NCBI GenBank assembly: GCA_030411725.1 | Contig: MU839830.1 | Location: 310,001 to 374,000, forward strand | Length of the DNA: 64,000 nucleotides | Source of the DNA: Echria macrotheca | Taxonomy: Eukaryota > Ascomycota > Sordariomycetes > Sordariales > Schizotheciaceae | Direction: 5' to 3' | Shown: piece after piece, positions 33,770 through 43,088 of the stretch | Numbering within the stretch: position 1 is the stretch's first letter | Layout: every line of letters begins with the position of its first letter | Translations under genes and position numbers: made by a program | The notes under the pieces: generated by a model | The model's database searches: none | Told to the model about the DNA's origin: nothing | Seen by the model: the letters and a program-made list of their open reading frames with translations, nothing else

Positions 33770-36761
33770 ATGTCGAACGATCCTACGGTGCGCCGGATAC
33801 TCCCCCAGAGCTCCCAGATGGGCGCATTCTCGTTTGCGCCCCAGCCCTACCAGCAGCCGCCGCGCGAAACCCAGAAGAGTATGCGTCTGTGATGTCGATT
33901 GAATGGCGCCGAGTTTGTCTAACTTTCTGGGTAGACTATGTCTTCGTTGACGAGCATAACCGCCACAAGCGGTTAAAGGGTATGCAGACCGGGAGTTCTC
34001 CCATCGCCATCTGGCGCCGAGCTGGACTGATCGTGATTAGTGATGAGGGCGTGTGAGGGGTGTAGACGAAGGAAGATCAAGTGCGATGCCGCCACGACGA
34101 ACACTTGGCCGTGCTCGGCGTGTATACGTCTGAAGCTTCACTGCGTGCGTCCAAACGGCTTCGACGGCGCAAGCGACACCCAGGTATACGAGCCGACACA
34201 GGCCCAGTTCGATTCACCGACGCCCACTCCGGAATCGTTTCGACAGCAGATGCCGCTTCAAGACCAGCAGATGTTGACACAGGCCCAAAAATCAACCGCC
34301 CTGTATGCGCAACCATCGTACCAGGATCCCACCGGACTGTACCATACCGTGCAGTATCCCGAAGCCCAGAATGTCCAGTCTAACTTGCAGTACACGTCTG
34401 TGCATCCCTCTGTCAATGTCCCAGATCAACGATATGCCAGCCAAGGGTCCTTCCCGACGCCACAGCACTCATCGCAACCCGAATCGCCCGAGGCGTACCA
34501 GTCCGAGTATGCGCAGCAGGATCTTGCGGACCTGTTGGGGTCCTTGAAGGTTAACGAAGCCGGAACCGGTACGAATTTGACTCCTATTGCGGAGGCCTAT
34601 CTAACCTGATGATGTAGCCCCTTACCTGAATAGCAAGTTGCGGTCGACAAGGGACGAGGAGCCGGCGGTTGAAGACTCTGACGACTACAAGAGCATGTTG
34701 CCACCTCTCCTTACCGGGCCGGGGTTGAAAATCCGGATCCCGCCGGAGTTGATGCCCGACGACTCGACAGTTCTCCATTACTTTGACCTCTACTTTGCGA
34801 ATGCTCACCCTTACGTACCGGTTCTGGATAAGGAGTCGCTCTACCACCAATGGCAAAGCAACAGGTCAAGTCTCTCACCGCTCCTCCTCGAGGCTATTTT
34901 CGCCATTGCTGGTCGGCTCGCCGATGAGCCCGCTCAGGGGCAGCAGTGGCTGGCACTCGCAACGCGTACGTATTCCTGATGTTTTTCGTGACCACGATTT
35001 GAACTAACCAACCCAGGACATGCTGATTCCTTCATGGACGTTCCTCGGTTAAGTACGCTCCAAGCGCTGATGATTCTCCTCAAAGCGCGGGAGCAGGCAC
35101 CGAAAAAGGGGTACTACTACCGCTCGTGGATGAGCATCGTACAGTGCGTCCAGATGGGGAAAGATCTGGGCCTTGATGAGCACTATACGGATCATCAAGC
35201 CGGACGGCCATGTGGATCGAGTCAGTCGGACTGCATGCTGAGGACAAGGATATGGCAGACAATCTTTGTCTGCGAGGTTATGATCGGCTCCCCGCAAGGT
35301 ACTTGGCAATCAGTATACGGCTGTATTCAGACTAACAAGAGCAGGGCGGACTGACCTCCAAGTTGAGGAGGATACTGTCGATTTCAGCATTCCCCGCCCC
35401 GTTCCGAACGGCGACGAGACCGAATACCACGTATCCCGCAACTTCACCTATCTCGCCCGAGTCGTCCGCAACGTGAGCCGGATGACGGTGACATATGGCC
35501 GTCTCAAGAGACTCAAGAACAAGGACTGGGGAATCGATCCGGAATTCGTACAGATCAGTCCTGCTCTCGATGCGTGGTTGGCAGAGCTGCCGGCGGATAT
35601 GACGGTCAACTATCCGCCCGACGGGTCGCCTCCATGGCTACCGTCGGCCTTCATTGGGAATCTCCATTCGTATTTCTACCTCTCGATCATTCTGTTCAAC
35701 CGACCCCAGCTCGCCTTCATGACGCCAAGCAACCCCGGCGGGCAGTGGAAACATCACATGTTGGTTTCGTATAACGCGGCAAAGATGCTCTGCAGGCTCC
35801 AGGAATCGGTTATGGCGTCTTTTGGGTTGCTCGGTCTCCAGTGCATGCAAAGAGGTATCAACTTTACCATCTATGCCGTGCTGGCTTGCATTGTGCTGCA
35901 TCTGGTATGTCGATTTTTGGTTGGAGGGACACTATGCTGACTTGCGGCTAGGTTGCCTTGACGTCTCCCGACCCGGAGCTCAACACGGAAGCCCGCAGCT
36001 ACTTTGAGCGACACATGAGGATTCTTGAGAAGTGCATGGGCGCGTGGCCGATGCCTGACATGCAGAAGCAGATCGATTCGGTTCGCGAGGCGTTTTCGGC
36101 CGACATGAGGAAACCGTTCATGCTGAAGCCTAGCTTCCCTTATGGGAGTCCGCATTCTTCGGCGACTTCCAGTCCCCCGAACCAACAGTACCGACACGAC
36201 GTGCCGCGCGCGGGGTCTCTGGATCAGCAGGTGGATACACGGGGGGCTCATTCGCAAGTCAGTTATATCAGCCACCCCCTCACGCCCGTGTCAGCAAGCC
36301 CGTTGGACATCAAGAGTGACTCGCCGGATATACAGTCGTTGGCTATGATGACATCGGGTCAGTCACAAGCCTCTAGCGTTCAGCATTCGCTGCCGTTGCC
36401 GGATGCTTCGACGTGGAACCCAGGTCCTCTGTTTGAGTGAGTTGTTTTTGGGGGGTGTATTTGTACCGAGCTAACTGGCCGCAGGCAGTGGAATTCGTCA
36501 TTTGGCGCCGCTCCGGCCCAGTCGACCCCGAGTCCCGTTACCGGCCAGCCTGGGCCAATTGCGGCGTCGGATCCGACGACTCTGCAGGATATCCAAGCGC
36601 AGCTCCAGTCGGGGTCTCAGACGATGGCAGCGCAGCGCTACCAAGCACCGCCGGTCCTCATCACGCCAGCTATGTGGCAAGAGTCGGTGGCTAGCGTGTA
36701 TGAGGGGGGCCTGAAGCGTGCTTGGGATTACGATTCCCACATGGGCATGAAGCGGCACTGA
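33770..36761 (+). CDS. Zn2Cys6 transcription factor with fungal-specific TF domain
   Basis: Eight exons (33770-33878, 33935-33979, 34041-34568, 34618-34965, 35017-35298, 35345-35904, 35952-36436, 36485-36761) encode 877 aa. The zinc cluster is C56-x2-C59-x6-C66-x9-C76-x2-C79-x6-C86, starting just after intron 2 and preceded by the unusual conserved-looking YVFVDEHNRHKRLK. A Gln-rich region follows (about 100-215). The fungal-specific TF domain starts around 265 (STVLHYFDLYFANAHPYVPVLDKESLY) and runs through LLEAIFAIAGR to about 640. The C-terminus is Ser/Pro/Gln-rich, a likely activation region, and ends GMKRH. It is a nuclear regulator; carbon-utilisation regulators of filamentous fungi have this layout, but I cannot name the orthologue. 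Seven introns all preserve the frame. Confidence 0.92.
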
Positions 36762-37852
36762 TACGGAGTGATGATGCGATAAGGATACGTCATTCGACTT
36801 CAGTTTATATTTTTCTACTATGGGATTTGGTACGCGAGACGACGCGAGAGACAGAACAGCAACAACAAAAAGTCGTTGAACGAGACACAGGTTGTCACCA
36901 GGAGTGTACGACATATGGAGGGATGGAGGATGATTGGATCTAGGCGTTCTGATTTTTACCGTCAAAAGATGTCGCAAGGGTTTAACGTAACGGGCGATAG
37001 AGGCCTTCTCTGTTTTTTTTTGGTCACGTCGGTCTTGGACACAACATGTATTAGTATAACTCTGGGTATGTATGACCCTAGCGGAAAAGGCGGGTTGTGT
37101 TTTTGGGGGGTGTATCTGGGTTGCGACGGGCATGCTTTTATGTTTTCATTTGTATGATATTTGGTGTCCCGGGGTGGGGGACGATAAAATGGATATGATT
37201 ATGCTTACTACTACCTGATTTTCCGGTCCCATGTTTCCTGTTTCGTTTTGTTTTGTGTCTTAGGGGATATCCATATTCCATACTGTTTGAAACAAAAAAG
37301 TGTCATTGGGACGATGATCTTTAGCATTTTCCGTGACCGGGCTTGGGCAAAAGGGATTCCTGTCCATCACCCCGGGATCCTCACTCAGCCCCAGTTTCTA
37401 CGGAAAACAGAGATTACAGTAGTGACGACAGAGATACTCCGTATATATATATTCGGAGGATTTACGGGATCGCGAGCGGGACGATTAACCAATCGGCTTC
37501 ATGACCGAGACCGTGGTGTGCCGTTTTCTGGTTTCTTTTCTGTTTCCTGATCTGGTCCCGCAGGTGCCGTGTTTGCTGCTATGGGATTTATCCGCAATAT
37601 AGAGAGGTCAGCATGGGGGAATGAGGAATGAGGCGATGCCGGCCGGAGCGGCTGCGTTGGATGTAAGCTCCAATTTTTTTGTATAAGGGAAGGGAAGGGG
37701 GGGGATGGAATGGGAGATGATTCCGTGTCATCTGGCTGTGTGCGTCTTCGATGAATATCATGTAACTTTTTTCTTTTCTCTTTTTCCTACGATAGAGGGT
37801 TTTTAGAGTGAGAGTGTTGTAAGTGAGGAAAGGAGGTGATCTTACAACAAAG
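36762..37852. other. Intergenic between the Zn2Cys6 gene and the WSC gene
   Basis: 1.09 kb between two plus-strand genes: 3' UTR of the regulator followed by the promoter of the WSC gene. A TATATATATA stretch lies at about 37440-37450, roughly 410 bp before the WSC start. No other gene is seen. Confidence 0.5.
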
Positions 37853-39540
37853 ATGAGATGTCTCCGTGGTCTTGTAGTTTTATTTACCTGTTTGCCTGTC
37901 TGGCCGCCGCCCGTACTACTCTGCTCAGCCGTACGTATTATTCATTTTTTTGTTTTCGCTGCTGTCTGTCCCTTCCTACCTTAGCTAACCCATCTAACGA
38001 ATAACCTATCCAGACCCCCCTGACAGACACGATCCAAGCCACAGGCCCCCCCATAGCCTCCCTCTCCATCTCCACGCCCTCAGGAGGCTGGACGACCGAC
38101 GCCCCTCCCCCACTCGTCATCGACTTCGGCCCCGTCCTCGCGGGCGCCATCGTCGGCCGCCAGATCCGCCTCTGCAACACAGGCCAGTCGACGCTAACCA
38201 TCACGCGCTCGCGCCCGCCTTCCCTCGCCCAACTCGCGGCGGTAAACCCCGGCGCCGAGCTCTACGAGGGCCAGACCATCGCGCCCGGGTCCTGCGCGAC
38301 CGGCACCGTAGCGGTCTACTCGTCGCCGCAGCAGCCGAACCGGCCCGCGCAGCGAATCGAGTCGTACTGGATCCTCGGGACGGACGGGAAGGACGCACGG
38401 GACAGGACGAAGGAGTTTGGGATTAGAGGGATCAAAGTCGGCGTGACGATTACGACTAGACAGGTTGGGCCGCTGAACGGACAGAATGGGACGGGCGTGT
38501 ATCAGTATGTCGGGTGTTTCAGGGATGCCCCCGCGAGGAACCTCGAGAGGGAGGTTAATGGGGGTTCGCCGTCAAGGCTGCAGAATAACACGAATGGGAA
38601 TTGTATGGATATTTGTGCGATGGGGGGGTATGTCTTTGCCGGGACGGAGTATAGGCAGGAGTGCTGGTGTGGGAATTCGATCGGGAACGGCGCGGCGGCG
38701 TTTCGAGACGAGAAGCTGGGGCTGTGTGGGTTGGCGTGCACCGGGGATGGGGGTGAGCAGTGTGGTGGCGAGGGCGGGTATCTGAGTCTGTATGCGGACC
38801 AGGGGAGGTTTGATATCGTTGGATTCTTGGACTCGGTCAAGGGGTCGACGGGGTCGACGACACCGACGACGACGGCAGGAAGCGCAACGCCGACTGGTTC
38901 GACGGGGCCGGCCGAATTGTGGGGGTATCTGGGCTGTTATCGAGACAACGTGGATAGCCGGCGGACCTTGTCGTCAAAGACGAACTCGTCCGACGGCATG
39001 ACGCTCGAGGCCTGCGCGGCGTTTTGTTCGGGGTTCAACTTCTTCGGGACCGAGTACGCGCGCGAGTGTTATTGTGGCTACAGTCTGCCGTCCGGCTTTG
39101 TTGCCGACAGTGCGGATTGCAACACGCCCTGCTCAGGAAACAAGGTGCAGATCTGCGGATCGGGGGATAGGTTGAGTGTCTATAGGAACTCGGTGTATAA
39201 CACGCCGCCGCCGACGCCGAGCCATGTCCCTCGTGTGAGCAGCGGGGCCGGAACGAGCTGGGTCTGGACGGGGTGTTATACAGAAGTCAGCGGTGGGAGG
39301 GCGCTGAAGAGTGCGTCCCTGGCGCGGGATGATATGACTGCACAGCTGTGCGCGTCGTTCTGCGGCGCCGAGGGGACGAAGATGATGGGGCTGGAGTATG
39401 GGAGGGAGTGCTGGTGTGGCGATTCTCTGGAAAAGGGGTCAGCGATAGCAACGCAGGCCGAGTGTGATATGGTTTGCGCCGGCGATGGCGGGGAGTATTG
39501 TGGCGGGAAGAATCGGTTGGATGTTTATCGGGCTGGCTAG
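37853..39540 (+). CDS. Secreted protein with Ig-like (choice-of-anchor-D/ASH-like) domain and three WSC domains
   Basis: Exons 37853-37930 and 38014-39540 encode 534 aa. Exon 1 encodes a hydrophobic leader (MRCLRGLVVLFTCLPVW...) and the splice is phase 0 after GTACGT...CCAG. Residues about 27-170 form a beta-rich segment with DFGPVLAGAIVGRQIRLCNTG, the look of an ASH or choice-of-anchor-D Ig-like module. Three Cys-rich WSC domains follow: about 190-285 (YVGCFRD...), 327-420 (YLGCYRD...) and 440-530 (WTGCYTE...). Each has the WSC pattern GxEYxxECWCG and a closing CxGDxxxxCGG. WSC domains bind fungal wall or plant glucans. No catalytic domain is present. The exon-1 start is the least certain point. 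Confidence 0.85.
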
Positions 39541-39894
39541 GACAGACCCGGGGAATATAGCATGGCAGACTTGTCTTGCATAGACGTATATGATAAATCT
39601 TGTTGTGGTATGTCATACCGTCCTGTCCGTCTGGTGTGTCCTCACAACTCTACAAATGCATATATTTAGTGTGGTATTGTACAGCATAGGAACATGTCCG
39701 CTGAGACTACTCCGTAGTCCGCTATAGTATCAATACTGTACATCATATACAACCCGCTATCCCGCTATCAACGCTGCGAATCTCTCAACCTCGATACCAA
39801 CCGACATAATCATGTTCCAACCCGCTCAGGAAGCACAAAAACAACATTATCTATCGATCTGGGCACCCAGTCAGGAACAGGGGCTCACCATACT
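39541..39894. other. Convergent intergenic region
   Basis: 354 bp between the convergent WSC gene and the PPQ-repeat gene; 3' UTR sequence only. Confidence 0.55.
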
Positions 39895-42195
39895 CTATAG
39901 GTATGGTGGTGGAGCATCCGGTGGTGGAGCATCCGGTGGTGGAGCATCCGGTGGTGGCGGAGCATCCGGTAGTGGCGGAAGCCCGGCAGGCCACCGTGCT
40001 AGGGCTAATTCTTGTTCTAGTAGTCCCGGTAGTATCGGTGGTTGCGGTGGTTGCGGTGGTACTGGCGGGTTCGGTGGCTGCGGTGGTTGCGGTGGCTCCG
40101 GAGCATGAATCGGCTGCGGTGGTTGTCCTGGTTGTGGTTGTGGTGGTTGTGGTGGTTGCGGAGGCTGCGGAGGCTGCGGAGGTTGCGGAGGTTGAGGAGG
40201 TTGAGGAGGTTGAGGAGGCTGCAAAGGCGGTTGTGGAGGCTGTCGTTGCAGTATTAGTAGATCTAGTGGTCGCCATGGACCACCCGGCGGCGGTACTAAA
40301 GGTTGCGGAGGTTGCTGTGGTTGTGGTCCCGGTGGCTGTTGTTGTGGTCTCGGTGGCTGTTGTTGTGGTCCCGGTAGCTGTTGTTGTGATCCCGGTGGTG
40401 CTGGAGGTTGCGGAGGCTGCGGAGGTCGCGGTGGTTCCGGCGGTTGTGGTTGTGATCCCGGTAGTGCTGGAGGTTGCGGTGGTCGCGGTGGTTCCGGTGC
40501 TCCCCGAGTTTGTAGTGGTACCGGAGATTTCAGTCCAGCTGCCGGCGGTCCAACATCACCGTGAAACAGAGGAGGATATGTATTCCCGGGCCCCAGTCCC
40601 CATGCACACACTTGCGGTCCGACAGCCAGCGGCGGCGGCCCAGTGTCGCCGGGAAATCGATGAGGATATTTTCTCCCAAACCACGACCGCCGGCCCCCCC
40701 ATCCACACGTCTCACCACAGTCGTACAACAGATGTCCATTGACGGATATAGGGCCAGACGTCCAGATCTGCGTGCCTTCATTCACGTTGTTTACAACTTC
40801 CGAACCCGGTTCTGATATCCATCCGTTGTTGCGGCCGACAGGTGCGTTGTTGTAATTAGGCTTGACATGGCCGTACTGGTCGCCATTCCATATGGTTCCG
40901 TCGTTGATGCTGCTGCTCGGACGTCCCCGCCCCAATCTCCCTCCAGAGCCAACATCAGCCCCCCATTCCCTTCCGTCGTCGCTATCCAAATCTCCATCGC
41001 CGCCCGGGTATCCGCCGCCGAACGGCCTGGATACGGGTTGTTTTCCTTGCATGCCGTTGTTGATATTGCTGGGTGGGTGAGTGGGCAGCGGCGGTCCAAA
41101 CGTGTCGGCGTTGTGGCTATCCACGTTGTTGCCCCAGTCGTAGTCCATGTCCTGGAAGTTGTGGTTGCCGGTCACGTTGACATTGCGGCTACCATCGCCG
41201 GATCTGCGGTCACCAGGATTGTCCCACCAGCCACGATGGTGATCCTCCACGTAAATATCCCGGTGTGATTCTCTTCCCATTCTGGTGTCAAAACGGAGAC
41301 CTTGCTCAATGGTGGTGGAAGCACCCCCAACAATAGAATCCTGTTTGTTCCTGAAGGTATTGCCATTTCCAAACCGGGATCTGCCGGAGCTGTGGCTGGC
41401 GAAGCCGTCTATGTTTCCAGAGTGCTTTCCTTTGCCGTTGTTACGATATTGTTCATCCTCATGCCGATTCCTGCGGTAACCTGGGCTTGCTGTCGGTCTA
41501 TCCCTGAGGGGAGATCTGGACCGATCACGGCCGCTATGCCGGTCTCTCCGCGGACCCCTTGAGTTCCCTGCCTGTTCGCTAGCGTAGGGGGTGTGATTGT
41601 CGTAGTTTTCGCGGCCGACTCCGTCCCAAAAGCGTTCAGAGGCTCGGTTCGCCTCTGAGATATGCTTAACCACCACCCATGGACGCTCTACAAGATCCAT
41701 TTGCTTTCCCCGATTGACTTCGAGCCCGTGTTCACCATCAAGACGATAGTTGCCATCCCCAGTCTCCGTCCTTTCGCCGTCCATTTTCTTCTTCCCCTTC
41801 TTCCGCAGTGATTTGTAAACTGTTACCGGATTGCAGTTCGAGATCCCAATGCCGATACACTCGGGTCCGTTGATAGTTGGGGAAACTTCTATGTTGAATA
41901 ACGGATCCCCCCTCGCGCCCTTATGGTTTCGACGCTCCCGGCGTCTTTCAGCCCACCGGTCGATGCTGTTGCCCAGCCAGTGAAACGCAGTGCCGAGCCG
42001 GGTGAAGAAGTTGTCTCGTCTCTGGAGCAGGGCAGACTGGTCTCTCCTCTGAATCTGATTCTGCCACTGACTGAAACGGGCAAGGCTACCGGTGGCGTGC
42101 TGAGGCGGGAGGACGTGGGGCCCTAGGGGCGCGGTGAAGACGCTGGGAGGGAATATCAGCAGCGCCCACAGGACGAGACACAGGGGGAGGTGCAT
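39895..42195 (-). CDS. Secreted, disordered Pro/Gln repeat protein of unknown function
   Basis: A single-exon frame of 766 aa that I do not recognise. The N-terminus is a clear signal peptide (MHLPLCLVLWALLIFPPSVF, cleavage near TA-PLG). Two Kex2-like Arg-Arg sites follow at 50-51 and 59-60, both in QRRD contexts, suggesting propeptide removal. The only compact-looking part is about 60-125 with ECIGIGISNCNP. The middle (130-560) is rich in Asn, Gly, Asp and Arg, with an RS-like stretch DRHSGRDRSRSPLRDRP. From about 570 the protein is almost pure PPQ repeat (QPPQPPQPP) and ends in DAPPP repeats. It is divergent from another secreted low-complexity gene at 43089. A cell-wall or extracellular-matrix role is plausible but inferred. 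Confidence 0.75.
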   Translation of the reverse strand: MHLPLCLVLWALLIFPPSVFTAPLGPHVLPPQHATGSLARFSQWQNQIQRRDQSALLQRRDNFFTRLGTAFHWLGNSIDRWAERRRERRNHKGARGDPLFNIEVSPTINGPECIGIGISNCNPVTVYKSLRKKGKKKMDGERTETGDGNYRLDGEHGLEVNRGKQMDLVERPWVVVKHISEANRASERFWDGVGRENYDNHTPYASEQAGNSRGPRRDRHSGRDRSRSPLRDRPTASPGYRRNRHEDEQYRNNGKGKHSGNIDGFASHSSGRSRFGNGNTFRNKQDSIVGGASTTIEQGLRFDTRMGRESHRDIYVEDHHRGWWDNPGDRRSGDGSRNVNVTGNHNFQDMDYDWGNNVDSHNADTFGPPLPTHPPSNINNGMQGKQPVSRPFGGGYPGGDGDLDSDDGREWGADVGSGGRLGRGRPSSSINDGTIWNGDQYGHVKPNYNNAPVGRNNGWISEPGSEVVNNVNEGTQIWTSGPISVNGHLLYDCGETCGWGGRRSWFGRKYPHRFPGDTGPPPLAVGPQVCAWGLGPGNTYPPLFHGDVGPPAAGLKSPVPLQTRGAPEPPRPPQPPALPGSQPQPPEPPRPPQPPQPPAPPGSQQQLPGPQQQPPRPQQQPPGPQPQQPPQPLVPPPGGPWRPLDLLILQRQPPQPPLQPPQPPQPPQPPQPPQPPQPPQPPQPPQPQPGQPPQPIHAPEPPQPPQPPNPPVPPQPPQPPILPGLLEQELALARWPAGLPPLPDAPPPPDAPPPDAPPPDAPPPYL
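39905..40500. repeat. In-frame minisatellite encoding DAPPP and PPQ repeats
   Basis: GGTGGTGGAGCATCC is repeated exactly three times (39905-39949) followed by an 18 bp variant. Further right, GGTTGCGGA/GGTTGAGGA-type 9-mers recur to about 40500. On the minus strand these encode the proline repeats, so length variation changes protein length without frameshift. Confidence 0.9.
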
Positions 42196-42967
42196 CTTTC
42201 TCCCCTTGCTCTCCTGGAGCCGGGAGCTGAGGGAATATGAAGCGGGTCATTTGGAATAGTGAGAAAAATGGCAGAATGGTTGGTCTGGGGACAGTGGCTA
42301 TGGGCTGCTCACCCTTGGACTGGTTACGCTTTTGTTTCAGACGGCACCGAAAGAATAGATGAGGCTAGTTGACTGTTGGGGCAGGCTGCGGGCCAAAGAA
42401 TGCAGGTGACGAAGTGGTCTATCTGTGGGTGCTTGCTTGCCTTAGTCTGCTAGTGAGATGCGGCGAGAGAAGGGGGTTAAGTAGTGGATGACGTTTGGGC
42501 GAGACTGGATGCAGCACGGCAACATCACACGATGCCACGGGACAGTCCGCTCTGTCCTTGAAATGGGTTATGCTGTGAGCTGCTGCCTGAATTGCGCGAA
42601 TGTGAGGGCAAGCGCTGCACTGGCGTGGCAGGAGTAGGTGGTCGGACTACGGAAGGAACGGTCCATGGTCACAAGAATAAACCCGGCTATGTCTCCATCG
42701 TCTTCCTCCACCTTCCACCATCAGCAACACAACCGTTTGCACTTGGTTAACCCTTGAAATCCGCGCATATGGCCCGCAGGAAGCATTGTTCCCACATGTA
42801 GTCTACATCTCAAGGTGCCTGGCCGTTCTCCCCAACAGCCTGCAACTTCCGGGACATCATGGCCTTGATGCCCGCTTTCGACACTTGACGGTGTTTTCTT
42901 TCAGAGAATAGCATTCAGGGGCATTGGCCCAGACATGCCCGGAGCATGAGGAGCACCTCGCAAAACA

Positions 42968-42973
42968 TATAAA
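42968..42973 (+). promoter_or_regulatory. Probable TATA box
   Basis: TATAAA in the context ACATATAAACAC, 116 bp upstream of the start codon of the Gly/His-rich secreted protein gene. Position and sequence fit a TATA element; no transcript data are available here. Confidence 0.5.
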
Positions 42974-43004
42974 CACTAGTCCCAGGCCCTGGAAAACTTC
43001 CCTC

Positions 43005-43044
43005 CTCTTCACATCACGCACACACTCTTCACATCACGCACACA
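43005..43044. repeat. 20 bp perfect tandem duplication in the leader
   Basis: CTCTTCACATCACGCACACA occurs twice head to tail (43005-43024 and 43025-43044) between the TATA box and the start codon. It is probably in the 5' UTR of the gene at 43089. Confidence 0.95.
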
Positions 43045-43088
43045 GAAGAGCTTCAGACCGCAAGATACCAAAGAGATCTCATACCAAA

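Larger units (their letters stand above)
42196..43088. promoter_or_regulatory. Shared divergent promoter region of two secreted orphan genes
   Basis: 893 bp between the start codons at 42195 (minus) and 43089 (plus). A TATAAA lies at 42968-42973, about 116 bp before the plus-strand ATG, and a 20 bp tandem duplication lies between them at 43005-43044. This layout suggests a strong, regulated promoter for the plus gene. Confidence 0.6.

Noticed and set aside
35040..35309. Minus-strand frames inside the Zn2Cys6 gene
   Set aside because: Antisense shadows of well-supported exons.
39903..40742. 279-codon plus-strand frame of Val/Ala/Glu repeats
   Set aside because: It is the antisense shadow of the PPQ-repeat coding region; it has no signal peptide or normal start and mirrors the minisatellite.
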